From the NCBI RefSeq assembly GCF_021404405.1, contig NZ_JABFTV010000014.1, forward strand, positions 1 to 64,000: 64,000 nt of DNA, written 5' to 3'. The first letter of the stretch is position 1; each line of letters opens with the position of its first letter. Made by a program: the position numbers and the translations under genes. This DNA comes from Billgrantia aerodenitrificans. GTDB lineage: Bacteria > Pseudomonadota > Gammaproteobacteria > Pseudomonadales > Halomonadaceae. The notes beneath the pieces were generated by a model. The model made no database searches. It was not told where the DNA came from and was given only the letters and a program-made list of their open reading frames with translations. Positions 25,385 through 34,465 of this stretch are shown piece after piece.

Positions 25385-26611
25385 TCATTCACGTTCTTGC
25401 TTGGCAAGCCATTCGAGACCGGGGCGATACAGCATGTCGTGCTCGCCATCGAACAGCACCAGCTCCGTCGGACCGGACTGCAGATGCAGCAGCACCGCAG
25501 CCTCGGCGGCATCGAAGTGCGGGTACTCGCGCTCCTGATGCAGCGAGCGCTCGGCCAAGTCGTTCGGCACTTCCCGGCTCTCCTCGATCGCCTCGATCTG
25601 CTCCGGAGAGAGGCGCGCCTCTTCCTCGACCAGATCGTTGTAGGCGTGCAGCGCCTGATCGACAGGGACGATGTCATCGTGAATACCGTGGGCGATCACG
25701 ACCCGCATCTCGCCTGCCGCATCGGGTACGTGGGCCTTGGGGCTGCGCGCGACGCACTCGTCATGAGCCTCGCTGCCCTCTTCCGGCACACCCCCGCAGG
25801 CGCCCTCGATCTGCTCGGCGTAATCCTCGGCGCTTCCCTCGTGAAACTCATACCAGCTGATCAGGTCGTAGACCGGCACCCAGGCGGCCACGCCGGCAAA
25901 GGTATCGGGCTGGCGGCTGGCCAGGTGCAGTGCATTCATGGCCCCGCCCGAGTAGCCCAGCAGATAGATGCGCGACTCGTCGACGCTGGCGTTCTCCCGG
26001 GCATATTCCAGCGCATCTTCCATGTCGGAGATGACCAGCTCGGAAGCCGTCGACTCGGGCTCCCCGTCATTGGCACCGCGGAAGTCGGGATGAATGAACG
26101 CCCAGTCGTTGGCCACCGCGAACTCGGCGAGAGGAATATCGATGTTCTGCTGGTAGTCGGTGCTCCAGCTGTGCAGCACCATCAGCAGCGGCCGCTCCTC
26201 TTCCCCTTCGGGCGCGAAGAACAATGCCGGCTGTTGGTAGTCGTCCGCCGAAGAGGGGATTTCAACGTCCTGAATGTCGGGTACGTGCTCCTGCCAGGTG
26301 GCAAGATCGGCGTCGGTCAGCTCACCGGGAAAGTCGGTTACCACGAGATACTCGCTCGGGTGTTCGAGCCCTGACTCCTCGGCTTCCGCCTCCTGGCCCA
26401 TCAGCCTCTCCGAGCCGGGCTCTTGTGCCTGGACTTCCGCCAGGCCGGCCAGAGCAAGGGCCAAGGCGGTGCCCGTCATCAACGTCAGCCCGCCGACACG
26501 CCGACGAGTGAGCGGTTGCGGGACTGGCAAGGTACGCGGTTCACAAACCGACGTGCGGGATTCAACGGGGAAACGGGTGCGAAGACGTGAACGATGGCCT
26601 ATGCGTTCCAT
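25385..26611 (-). CDS. Secreted alpha/beta hydrolase (prolyl-oligopeptidase-like fold)
   Basis: 408 residues. AGGAG precedes the ATG at 26611. A basic N-terminal extension of about 40 residues comes before a hydrophobic stretch (LTLMTGTALALALAGLAEVQA), a signal peptide with an unusually long n-region. The mature part is acidic, common for exported proteins of halophiles. The nucleophile elbow is GYSGGAMNA, the acid is likely in HGIHDDIVP and the His in DGEHDMLY. An oxyanion-type region HPDFRGANDG also fits the S9/esterase fold. The substrate cannot be read from the sequence. It is 29 bp upstream of mepA on the same strand. Confidence 0.8.
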   Translation of the reverse strand: MERIGHRSRLRTRFPVESRTSVCEPRTLPVPQPLTRRRVGGLTLMTGTALALALAGLAEVQAQEPGSERLMGQEAEAEESGLEHPSEYLVVTDFPGELTDADLATWQEHVPDIQDVEIPSSADDYQQPALFFAPEGEEERPLLMVLHSWSTDYQQNIDIPLAEFAVANDWAFIHPDFRGANDGEPESTASELVISDMEDALEYARENASVDESRIYLLGYSGGAMNALHLASRQPDTFAGVAAWVPVYDLISWYEFHEGSAEDYAEQIEGACGGVPEEGSEAHDECVARSPKAHVPDAAGEMRVVIAHGIHDDIVPVDQALHAYNDLVEEEARLSPEQIEAIEESREVPNDLAERSLHQEREYPHFDAAEAAVLLHLQSGPTELVLFDGEHDMLYRPGLEWLAKQERE

Positions 26612-26731
26612 GGCGGCTCTCCTGTCAGCAGGTTCCTTTTGCTTGTGCCCCTCAGTCTAGTCGTCGGAGCGAGGCCTGCCAGCCGCAGCCAAAGCGATCT
26701 TTGGGCCGTGCTTCGAACACAAGACGAAACG

Positions 26732-26762
26732 AACCGGCCCGCGCCATTGGCGCGGGCCGGTT
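26732..26762 (-). terminator. Strong hairpin after the second small lipoprotein gene
   Basis: 13-bp perfect stem AACCGGCCCGCGC / GCGCGGGCCGGTT with a 5-nt loop. It lies just beyond the stop-codon repeat array and is the likely terminator for the lipoprotein gene. Confidence 0.65.
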
Positions 26763-26795
26763 ACAGGGCCTGACTCAGTCACGGTGGACTGTTAT

Positions 26796-26860
26796 TCGCA
26801 GGGCACCTCAATCGCAGGGCACCTCAATCGCAGGGCACCTCAATCGCAGGGCGCTCTCAA
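26796..26860 (-). repeat. 16-bp tandem repeat that begins at a stop codon
   Basis: Three perfect 16-bp units (26796-26843), a 17-bp variant (26844-26860), then the genuine end of the lipoprotein gene. On the minus strand each unit reads TTGAGGTGCCCTGCGA, and successive units recreate CCCTGCGATTGA, a copy of the gene's own last codons Pro-Cys-Asp-stop. Confidence 0.9.
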
Positions 26861-27129
26861 TCACAGGGGACGACGGCACGCCGGGTGTCCTTGGCCCACA
26901 GGGTCTGACCGTCAGGCGTTCTGCCATGGGAGTTCCAGGTCTCGGTGACCTCGACGCAGTAGGTGCCGAGATCCTCGACGCGGCGTTCCGGGTCGGCGGG
27001 GCGATCGTTGCCGATGCGCATGATGTCGGGGTTCTCGCTGGTATAGCGCGGCGCCACGGCATTGGTGCCGCAGCCCACCAGCAAAGTGGCTACAAGAAAC
27101 AGGGGCAGAGCGGAAAGTCGCAGTTTCAT
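26857..27129 (-). CDS. Small lipoprotein, paralogue of the gene at 20436-20711
   Basis: 90 residues. The lipobox LVGC sits near residue 20. The mature sequence shares NAVAPRYTSENPD--RIG--RP and WNSHGRTPDGQTLWAKDT with its paralogue 6 kb away, plus two conserved Cys. Here it ends VVPCD. The ATG at 27129 has GAGG 8 nt upstream. No known family is recognised. The conserved core suggests a folded extracytoplasmic domain rather than a simple anchor. The 3' end carries the stop-codon tandem repeat. Confidence 0.82.
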   Translation of the reverse strand: MKLRLSALPLFLVATLLVGCGTNAVAPRYTSENPDIMRIGNDRPADPERRVEDLGTYCVEVTETWNSHGRTPDGQTLWAKDTRRAVVPCD

Positions 27130-27361
27130 CGTATCATCCTCACGAAAGTGAAACGTCATACGTTCGTTTTTTGGATGATGCGTAACGGGCATGCGTTGAG
27201 TCCTGCCGCAGCGGCCCATCCATTGGCCCAACAGCGGTGGATACCATTCATGATACCCCAAGCGACCCGTGGCAGGCCAATCCCGGGCCTCAGCAGATGC
27301 AGCGAGATAGGAAGACAGCTACAATCGAGGGTCTGTTTTTTCTGGGAATATCCGAGCCGAT

Positions 27362-29404
27362 ATGTCGAACAACGCAAGCGCCCCGCGCAAGATCCTGGTC
27401 ACCAGTGCCCTGCCCTACGCCAACGGCTCGATCCACCTCGGCCATCTGCTGGAGTACATCCAGACCGATATCTGGGTGCGTTTCCAGAAGAGTCTCGGCA
27501 ACGAGTGCCACTACGTGTGCGCCGACGATGCCCATGGCACTGCGATCATGCTGCGTGCGGAGCAGGAGGGGATCAGCTCCGAGGCGCTGATCGAACGTGT
27601 CTCGACTGAGCATCAGGCCGATTTCGCCACCTTCGGCGTGGCCTTCGACAACTATCATTCGACCCATTCCGAAGAGAACCGCTACTTCAGCGAGCTGATC
27701 TACACCCGCCTGCGCGACCGCGGTCACATTGCCACCCGCGACATCGAGCAGATGTACGATCCGGTGAAGGGCCTGTTCCTGGCCGACCGCTTCATCAAGG
27801 GCACCTGTCCCAAGTGCAAGACCGCCGACCAGTACGGCGACAACTGCGAAGCGTGCGGTGCCACTTACACGCCGGCGGAGCTGATCGATCCGGTATCGGC
27901 CATCTCCGGCGCCACGCCCGAGGTGCGCAGCTCGACCCATTACTTCTTCAAGCTTCCCGACTTTGCCGACTTCCTCAAGCAGTGGACCCGCGGCGGCCAC
28001 GTGCAGACGCAGATCGGCAACAAGCTGCAGGAGTGGTTCGAGTCGGGGCTCAACGAGTGGGACATCTCCCGCGACGCCCCCTACTTCGGCTTCGAGATCC
28101 CCGATGCACCGGGCAAGTACTTCTATGTCTGGCTCGATGCGCCGATAGGCTACCTGGCCAGCTTCAAGAACCTGTGCGACCGTACCGGCCTCGACTTCGA
28201 CACCTACTGGAAGAAGGACTCCGAAGCCGAGGTCTATCACTTCATCGGCAAGGACATCGTCTATTTCCACGCGCTGTTCTGGCCTGCCATGCTTCACGGC
28301 GCCGACTTCCGCACGCCCACGGCGGTGAACTGCCACGGCTTCGTCACCGTCAACGGAGCCAAGATGTCGAAGTCTCGCGGTACCTTCATCAAGGCCGCGA
28401 CATACGCCGAGCACCTGAACCCCGAGTACCTGCGCTACTACTTCGCCGCCAAGCTCACCTCGCGGGTCGACGACCTGGATCTCAACCTGGACGACTTCGC
28501 CGCCCGGGTGAATGCCGACCTGGTGGGCAAGGTGGTCAACATCGCCAGCCGCTGCGCCGGGTTCGTCAAGAAGCTGGGCGACGGCCGGCTCTCCTCCCAC
28601 TGCGCCGAACCGGAGCTGGTGGCACGCTTCATCGCCGCCGGCGACGCCATTGCCGAAGACTTCGAGGCCCGCGAGTTCGGTCGGGCGGTGCGCAAGATCA
28701 TGGAGCTGGCCGACGAGGCCAACACCTACATTGCCGACAAGGAACCGTGGGTACTGGCCAAGCAGGAAGGGCGCGAGCAGGAAGTGCTGGAGATCTGCTC
28801 GGTGGGCATCAACCTGTTCCGCCAGCTGATGGTCTATCTGGCCCCGGTGGTGCCGACCATGGCCGAGCAGGCGCGCGAGTTCCTCAGGCTGCCATCCCTC
28901 AACTGGGCGAGCCGCCATGAGGTATTGCTGGGACATGAGATCGCCAAGTTCAAGCCGTTGATGACCCGCGTCGAGCGGGACAAGATCGATGCCATGATCG
29001 AGGCATCGAAGGAGGACCTGGTGGAAGAACAGAAACTCAAGGAGGCGGCCAAGGGGCCGCTGGCCGAAGATCCCATTGCTGACGAGATCGCCTTCGACGA
29101 TTTCGCCAAGGTCGATCTGCGCATCGCCCGGATCGCCAAGGCCGACTATGTCGAGGGGGCCGACAAACTGCTGCAGCTGACGCTGGACCTGGGCGGCGAA
29201 ACACGCAATGTCTTTGCCGGCATTCGCTCCGCCTACTCGCCGGAAGCCCTGGAAGGCCGCCTGACGGTCATGGTCGCCAACCTGGCTCCGCGCAAGATGC
29301 GCTTCGGCATGTCGGAAGGCATGGTACTGGCAGCAGGCAACGACGACGGCATCTACCTGCTCTCGCCGGATTCCGGTGCCGAGCCCGGCCAGCGCGTCCG
29401 GTAA
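27362..29404 (+). CDS. metG: Methionyl-tRNA synthetase
   Basis: 680 residues, the long bacterial form. Class I signature SIHLGHLLEY near the N-terminus, zinc-knuckle CPKCKTADQYGDNCEAC, KMSKS in GAKMSKSRGTF, anticodon-binding helices, and a C-terminal EMAP-like tRNA-binding domain (DFAKVDLRIARI). It charges tRNA-Met in the cytoplasm. In pseudomonads metG neighbours the rnf operon and nth; here an orphan rnfB and nth follow. Confidence 0.97.
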   Translation: MSNNASAPRKILVTSALPYANGSIHLGHLLEYIQTDIWVRFQKSLGNECHYVCADDAHGTAIMLRAEQEGISSEALIERVSTEHQADFATFGVAFDNYHSTHSEENRYFSELIYTRLRDRGHIATRDIEQMYDPVKGLFLADRFIKGTCPKCKTADQYGDNCEACGATYTPAELIDPVSAISGATPEVRSSTHYFFKLPDFADFLKQWTRGGHVQTQIGNKLQEWFESGLNEWDISRDAPYFGFEIPDAPGKYFYVWLDAPIGYLASFKNLCDRTGLDFDTYWKKDSEAEVYHFIGKDIVYFHALFWPAMLHGADFRTPTAVNCHGFVTVNGAKMSKSRGTFIKAATYAEHLNPEYLRYYFAAKLTSRVDDLDLNLDDFAARVNADLVGKVVNIASRCAGFVKKLGDGRLSSHCAEPELVARFIAAGDAIAEDFEAREFGRAVRKIMELADEANTYIADKEPWVLAKQEGREQEVLEICSVGINLFRQLMVYLAPVVPTMAEQAREFLRLPSLNWASRHEVLLGHEIAKFKPLMTRVERDKIDAMIEASKEDLVEEQKLKEAAKGPLAEDPIADEIAFDDFAKVDLRIARIAKADYVEGADKLLQLTLDLGGETRNVFAGIRSAYSPEALEGRLTVMVANLAPRKMRFGMSEGMVLAAGNDDGIYLLSPDSGAEPGQRVR

Positions 29405-29432
29405 GGCCGCATACGGTTAAAAAGTAGTCGAA

Positions 29433-29471
29433 GCGGTTGAAAGCATACCGGCGAGCCGTGCTTTCAACCGC
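29433..29471 (+). terminator. Hairpin terminator after metG
   Basis: 13-bp perfect stem GCGGTTGAAAGCA / TGCTTTCAACCGC with a 13-nt loop. A short T-run follows about 14 nt later, so release may be imperfect. Confidence 0.55.
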
Positions 29472-29490
29472 ATTGCAAGGCTAATTTTTC

Positions 29491-29517
29491 TCAAGATTTG
29501 TCGTCCGAAGCCGATAG
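29491..29517 (+). promoter_or_regulatory. Sigma-28 (FliA)-type promoter for the diguanylate cyclase
   Basis: TCAAGATT-N11-GCCGATAG compares with consensus TAAAGTTT-N11-GCCGATAA. It has an intact -10, 6 of 8 at -35 and the exact 15-nt TAAA-to-GCCGATAA gap. It ends 76 bp before the ATG. Confidence 0.65.
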
Positions 29518-29592
29518 TGATGTAAGAAATTACCTACAGAGTACCGCTGCCATTTATGGCCATACCAGCGGCACAGAACACAGGCAGGCTTG

Positions 29593-31179
29593 ATGACGGC
29601 TCTCAAAGGCTCACTGCGAAATCGCTTTCTTCTGTCTCTCGCCGCAGTGTTGTGCCTGGCGTTGCTTGCTCTCGTCACCATTGCGCGCTTTCAGATCATG
29701 CCGATCCTACTGGAAGACGAAGAGGCATACGCCGACGCCGAGCTCGACCGGATCGAACGTGCGCTGGGCGCCGAACTCAATCACATGCGGCGGCTGGTGG
29801 AAGACTGGGCACACTGGGACGACACTTACGATTTCATCCAGGGTGAGCGGCCGCAGTACGTCGATTCCAACCTCTACGAGTCAACTCTCGAGACCCTCGA
29901 TCTCGAGATGATGATCTTCCTCGATGCCGACAGCGAACCCTACTGGATAGTGGGTTACGATGCTCAAGGTGAGTTCACCTCCTGCCCAGGCATGATGCCA
30001 CCCTGCGATTGGGCCAGCACCGCCGTGGCTTTCCTCGGTCGCTACACGGAACAGTCCCAGGACGATACCACCCGTACCTCGCTGCTGGCCGCCTCGGCGC
30101 TCGCCTTAGGCGGCCTATCACCGATTCATCAGAGCCGGCAGGAGTCCCTCGCCGGCGGCTGGTTGGCCATGGTACGCCCGCTCAGCGAGCCCTGGATCGA
30201 GCAACTGCGCGACACCACCGGCGTCGAGCTGGAATTGAGTCGCGTGCCGGTTCAGGCAGGCTCCGAGCAGATTCTCGAGCGCACCTCACCCACCCAGATG
30301 ACGGCAAGTCGTCTCATACCGGCCTTGCCCTCGAGCCACGCTGTGCGTATCGATGCCTCGCTGCCGCGCCAACGCTATCAGGCCAGCCTGGAGACCTTCC
30401 GCTTTGCCCTTTATTGGACCAGTGGCGTGCTGATCGCTACGCTGCTCATCGTACTGTGGTTGCTCGAGCGCATGGTGCTCACCCCGCTACGCCAACTGGC
30501 TACCTTCACTCAGCGCCTTCACCAGGAAACGGTGCCCCCCGCCATGCCTGCGACTCTGCTGTGCCGGCAGGACGAGATCGGCATGCTTTCACGTGAATTT
30601 CGCCATTTACTAGAGCATCAGCGCCAGCAATCCGACCAGTTGCGTGACCTGACCCTGCACGACCCTCTGACCGGGGTCGCCAACCGGAGGCTGTTCGACC
30701 AGCGTCTGACCGAAGTACTCAACGACAGCCGCGCCTCTGAGCACCATGCCGCTATGATGATCGACATCGATCATTTCAAGCTTTACAACGATCATTACGG
30801 CCATCAGGCGGGGGATGTCTGCCTGGTCACGTTGGCCCAACACATGGAAGCACAGCTAAAACCGCAGGGGTTTCTGGTCGCTCGCACCGGCGGTGAAGAG
30901 TTCAGCGTGCTGCTGCCGCACACCTCGCAGGAAGATGCACTACAGCTTGCCCGTGAGCTACTCGAAGCGATCGAGGCGCTGGGACTCGACCACGAAACCT
31001 CGCCCACCAGTCGCCACGTGACCGTCAGCATCGGTATTGCCGTTCAGCATACAAACACGATGGAACCGGGCGATATCATGCGCGCCGCCGACCAGGCCCT
31101 ATATCAGGCCAAAGCCAACGGACGCAACCGGGTTGCAGCCTTCGAGTGCACCGACCTGACCACTGCCATCGAACCTTGA
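29593..31179 (+). CDS. Membrane diguanylate cyclase with CHASE4-like sensor
   Basis: 528 residues. One membrane helix (about 12-34), then a periplasmic domain of about 230 residues with the CHASE4-like WAHWDDTYDF motif. A second helix (about 275-297, SGVLIATLLIVLWLLERMVL), a HAMP-like linker and a GGDEF domain follow. The active site is intact (ARTGGEEFSVL, with DIDHFKLYNDHYGH). No RxxD inhibitory site precedes GGEEF, so product inhibition may be absent. It makes c-di-GMP from two GTP at the inner membrane. The ATG at 29593 follows AGGCAGG; a TTG one codon earlier is less likely. Confidence 0.92.
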   Translation: MTALKGSLRNRFLLSLAAVLCLALLALVTIARFQIMPILLEDEEAYADAELDRIERALGAELNHMRRLVEDWAHWDDTYDFIQGERPQYVDSNLYESTLETLDLEMMIFLDADSEPYWIVGYDAQGEFTSCPGMMPPCDWASTAVAFLGRYTEQSQDDTTRTSLLAASALALGGLSPIHQSRQESLAGGWLAMVRPLSEPWIEQLRDTTGVELELSRVPVQAGSEQILERTSPTQMTASRLIPALPSSHAVRIDASLPRQRYQASLETFRFALYWTSGVLIATLLIVLWLLERMVLTPLRQLATFTQRLHQETVPPAMPATLLCRQDEIGMLSREFRHLLEHQRQQSDQLRDLTLHDPLTGVANRRLFDQRLTEVLNDSRASEHHAAMMIDIDHFKLYNDHYGHQAGDVCLVTLAQHMEAQLKPQGFLVARTGGEEFSVLLPHTSQEDALQLARELLEAIEALGLDHETSPTSRHVTVSIGIAVQHTNTMEPGDIMRAADQALYQAKANGRNRVAAFECTDLTTAIEP

Positions 31180-31274
31180 CGCGACGCCTCCAGGCCAGAG
31201 GTTGCCGATGACAAGGCCGCCCTCACCCCACGTTGCAACGCGGAGCGCCGTGCCCGGCGGCAATCCGAGGCGTG

Positions 31275-31280
31275 TATAAT
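31275..31280 (+). promoter_or_regulatory. Candidate -10 box for the orphan rnfB gene
   Basis: Perfect TATAAT, 38 bp before the proposed GTG start. The -35 region is poor. Confidence 0.35.
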
Positions 31281-31318
31281 ACGTCTCCTGGATTCACCGG
31301 TGCCCAACAGGAGTGCAC

Positions 31319-32101
31319 GTGACCCGCGACGCAACGCTGATCGAGGCCATCGATGCCCTACTGCCCCAGACCCAGTGCGGCAAGTGCGGGCATCCGGGCT
31401 GCCTTCCCTACGCCGAGGCCATTGCCCAGGGCGAGGCGATCAACCGCTGCCCGCCCGGAGGCGAGGCTACCGTCGTTCGGCTGGCCGAGCTGACCGGTCG
31501 TGCTCCGCCCCCCCTCGATCAGCCGGCCCAGCTACCGCAGGCCGCCGTGATTCGCGAAGCGGAGTGCATCGGCTGTACCAAGTGCATTCAGGCGTGTCCG
31601 GTGGACGCCATTCTTGGCGCCAGCAAGCGCATGCACAGCGTGATCGCGACGGAGTGTACCGGCTGCGAACTATGCGTTGCGCCCTGCCCGGTCGACTGCA
31701 TCGATCTGGTACCGCATCCCGAGTGGCAGGCGGCCAGCGACGAAGCCGAGCGCGAGGCCTACCTGGCACATCGCGCAGCGCTGGGTCGCAGGCGTCATGA
31801 CGCCCGCCGGCAACGGCTGGCACGGTTGGAGCGGGAGAAGCGCTTGGAGCGGCAGCGGCGCATGATCCGCCGTGAATCGCAAAGCTCACGTGGCACTGCG
31901 AGCACGACGCCTCAGCATCGCCAGCGGCAAATGGCGGTCAAGGCGGCCGAGCAGGCGGTGCGCAGGGCTCGCATGCAGTTCGAGAGCGCCCAGCGGCGCG
32001 ATGACCGGGTGGCCTGCCGTCTGGCCGAGTCACAGCTCGAACGAGCCAACGCGCTGCTCGAGGAGGCGCGTGCCGCCCTGGCATCGCAATCGCCACAATG
32101 A
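31319..32101 (+). CDS. RnfB/RsxB-like iron-sulfur protein, standalone and without membrane anchor
   Basis: 260 residues. A four-Cys Fe-S motif (CGKCGHPGC then RCPPGG) is followed by two [4Fe-4S] ferredoxin motifs, CIGCTKCIQACPVDA and CTGCELCVAPCPVDC. A highly charged helical tail of about 110 residues follows. RnfB normally begins with a hydrophobic anchor and works with RnfACDGE; here the anchor is absent and no other rnf gene is present. It probably passes electrons as a soluble carrier; the partner is unknown. GTG at 31319 was chosen because AGGAG is 5 nt upstream; the GTG at 31313 overlaps that site. Confidence 0.82.
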   Translation: MTRDATLIEAIDALLPQTQCGKCGHPGCLPYAEAIAQGEAINRCPPGGEATVVRLAELTGRAPPPLDQPAQLPQAAVIREAECIGCTKCIQACPVDAILGASKRMHSVIATECTGCELCVAPCPVDCIDLVPHPEWQAASDEAEREAYLAHRAALGRRRHDARRQRLARLEREKRLERQRRMIRRESQSSRGTASTTPQHRQRQMAVKAAEQAVRRARMQFESAQRRDDRVACRLAESQLERANALLEEARAALASQSPQ

Positions 32102-32129
32102 ACCCTGCCGTCACGAACCGGTTATCCCA

Positions 32130-32768
32130 ATGAACGCCCAGAAACGTTACGAGATCTTCTCCCGCCTGCGCGAGCACAACCCCAACCCCACCACGGAGCT
32201 GGACTGGAGCACTCCCTTCGAGCTGCTCACGGCCGTACTGCTCTCCGCCCAGGCCACCGACGTGGGGGTCAACAAGGCCACCGCACGGCTGTTTCCGGTG
32301 GCCAACACGCCCCAGGCGATTCTCGATCTCGGCCTCGATGCGCTCAAGGAGCACATCAAGACCATCGGCCTGTACAACACCAAGGCCGAAAACCTGATGA
32401 AGACCTGCCGGATCCTGGTCGAGCGGCACGGCGGTGAGGTACCCGACACCCGCGCCGACCTCGAGGCGCTCCCCGGCGTGGGGCGCAAGACGGCCAACGT
32501 AATCCTCAATACCGCCTTCGGACAACCCACCATGGCGGTGGATACGCACATTTTCCGGGTGTCCAACCGCACCCGTATCGCCCCGGGCAAGAACGTGGTC
32601 GAGGTCGAACAGAAGCTGCTGCGCCATGTGCCCAAGGAGTTTCTGCACGACGCCCACCACTGGCTGATCCTGCACGGGCGCTACACCTGCGTGGCCCGCC
32701 GCCCACGCTGCGGCAGCTGCGTAATCGAGGATCTGTGCGAGTACAAGGAGAAGGTGGATATCGGCTGA
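32130..32768 (+). CDS. nth: Endonuclease III (DNA glycosylase/AP lyase)
   Basis: 212 residues, full family length. HhH motif LPGVGRKTANVI with the catalytic Lys, catalytic Asp in AVDTHIFRV, and a C-terminal [4Fe-4S] cluster with exact spacing C-x6-C-x2-C-x5-C (CVARRPRCGSCVIEDLC). It removes oxidised pyrimidines and nicks the AP site. Its last 315 bp recur almost perfectly 8.5 kb downstream, and an AT-rich island begins right after its stop. The gene itself is intact. Confidence 0.96.
   Translation: MNAQKRYEIFSRLREHNPNPTTELDWSTPFELLTAVLLSAQATDVGVNKATARLFPVANTPQAILDLGLDALKEHIKTIGLYNTKAENLMKTCRILVERHGGEVPDTRADLEALPGVGRKTANVILNTAFGQPTMAVDTHIFRVSNRTRIAPGKNVVEVEQKLLRHVPKEFLHDAHHWLILHGRYTCVARRPRCGSCVIEDLCEYKEKVDIG
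32447..32761 (+). repeat. Island-flanking direct repeat, left copy (inside intact nth)
   Basis: 315 bp matching 40941-41255 with four mismatches. Three of the four lie in the last 40 bp. Identity stops sharply on both sides. Confidence 0.93.
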
Positions 32769-33178
32769 GCGTGGGGCTGCTTCACTTTCTGCATCTGTCC
32801 CACACTACACTGTTCGTCAGTCCCTATAGCCGGACCTTTCCGATCCGCTATCATGCAGGCGTGGCGCATCCACGAAAAATGGTGTGCTGCTGGCGACCAC
32901 GCAGCATTGAGGCAAATGGATGGCGGCCATGTCCAGAGCAAGCTGAATCGAGCTTCCTAGCTGCTTTCGAGAGCTGAATCGCTCACAGGCTGGCCAAGCG
33001 CATGATCTAGAGACCGATTATGGTGCACAGACCGAGCTAGCAGCTGATCCTATTCAACTACCTCGCAATCACGATTAGTAACAATTGACCAATAGAGATC
33101 CGCGCCTTGCAACATATTACATAGGCGCGGCCAGTTGTTATCAATGTGTTTCTATAGCTCTGATCGTTGGTTAGACAC
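32769..33178. other. Gene-free left margin of the island, with an imperfect inverted repeat
   Basis: No credible gene. The first 280 bp are moderately GC-rich; the rest turns AT-rich. Bases 33079-33140 form a long imperfect hairpin: outer arms TAACAATTGACC / GGCCAGTTGTTA (10 of 12 paired) and inner arms CCGCGCC / GGCGCGG. This could end the convergent TRAP operon or be a remnant of a mobile-element end. Confidence 0.4.
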
Positions 33179-34465
33179 TTACATCAGTTGCGTTATCCAT
33201 AGAATCATGCCTGGGAAAGCTGTGAAAACCGCCACAGATCCCAGCAGAATCAGCCAGTAAGGTAGAGAAGCCTTGGCAGCAGATGTCAGATCGACATCAT
33301 TATTCGATATTGAAGAGATGACAAAAAGATTGAGCCCAACTGGAGGAGTGATCATCCCTATCTCGATCAGAAGGGTTACGATAATACCAAACCAGATAGG
33401 ATCAAAACCCAAGCTTATCACCATAGGGAAGGTAATAGGCAACGTCATCAGCAACAGGGATATCCCATCAAAGAAGCAACCCAGGACGATATAAACCACT
33501 ATTATCAGCAGCAAGATACCATAAGGCCCGAGACCAAATCCGCTAATTGCCTCCACGGCGGCTCTCGGTATACCCAACAGACTGACTGCTTGAGATAGAA
33601 TCACTGTGCCGATCAGAATCATACCTATAGTGGCAAACATTATAGAGGCATGTTTGAACGCTTGCCATAGTCGGGGAAAATTCAAGTCCCCCCATGTCAT
33701 TCCCAGAGCAACGCTGGCAACACCCCCCAAGGCTGCAGCCTCAGTGGGAGTAGCAATACCCAGATAGATGGTACCCAAGACGAAGAAAATAAGAATTGGT
33801 AGCGGCCAAATTTCCAGCAACCCTCGCCGTACTTCACTCCAGTCCATTCTATCTTTCGCTATCGGCGTCACAGAATCGCCAAATTTTGAACGAACAATTA
33901 TCCACAATGAAAACGCAAAGGCAATCATGATACCTGGAAGTATTCCTGCAAGGAACAATTTTCCAATTGAAACATTTTGCGTAGCACCATAGATGATCAA
34001 TGCGAGACTCGGGGGAATTAAAAGCCCCAATGTTCCCCCGCCAGCTAAAGTCCCCACAACCATGCTAGGTTTATATCCACGTCGTTTTAGCTCGGGATAA
34101 CCTACCGAACCTATTGCAGCGGCCGTAGAAGTGCTGGAACCACTTACAGCGCCAAACAAGGTACAGACTGCAATATTAGTGTGAAGCAACTGTCCTGGAA
34201 CCCGTGAAAACAGAGGCGTAAGTCCATTATAGACGCGCTTAGAGATACCACTTGCCAACAAGATTTCGCCTAGGAAAATAAACAATGGCACAGCGCTAAG
34301 CGTGAAATCAGTCAGCATATTCCAAGAGGCTGTTATAGCAAGTGGAGTCGCGCCGTGCGCTTGGAAATGTAAAAGCAGCATTCCAGTCAAGCCTAATGCC
34401 GCGCCTAGTATTGCCCCACTTGACAGTAGAAGAATTAGGCTCCCGCTAAGCAATAGCCAACTCAT
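33179..34465 (-). CDS. dctM: TRAP transporter large permease, DctM type (system 1)
   Basis: 428 residues, about 12 hydrophobic segments. Family blocks include VPLFIFLGEILLASGIS, GAVSGSSTSTAAAIGSVGYPEL and GIATPTEAAALGGV. It is the sodium-driven transport subunit that takes substrate from the periplasmic DctP. Its ATG overlaps the DctQ stop (TGATG). AT-rich codon use differs from the surrounding chromosome. Confidence 0.93.
   Translation of the reverse strand: MSWLLLSGSLILLLSSGAILGAALGLTGMLLLHFQAHGATPLAITASWNMLTDFTLSAVPLFIFLGEILLASGISKRVYNGLTPLFSRVPGQLLHTNIAVCTLFGAVSGSSTSTAAAIGSVGYPELKRRGYKPSMVVGTLAGGGTLGLLIPPSLALIIYGATQNVSIGKLFLAGILPGIMIAFAFSLWIIVRSKFGDSVTPIAKDRMDWSEVRRGLLEIWPLPILIFFVLGTIYLGIATPTEAAALGGVASVALGMTWGDLNFPRLWQAFKHASIMFATIGMILIGTVILSQAVSLLGIPRAAVEAISGFGLGPYGILLLIIVVYIVLGCFFDGISLLLMTLPITFPMVISLGFDPIWFGIIVTLLIEIGMITPPVGLNLFVISSISNNDVDLTSAAKASLPYWLILLGSVAVFTAFPGMILWITQLM

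Noticed and set aside
26796..26860. Possible CRISPR-like or VNTR array
   Set aside because: The 16-bp units are contiguous without spacers and derive from the gene end, so it is a simple tandem repeat.
32735..32977. Open frame of 80 codons just after nth
   Set aside because: It overlaps the nth end, has no ribosome site and shows no conserved features.
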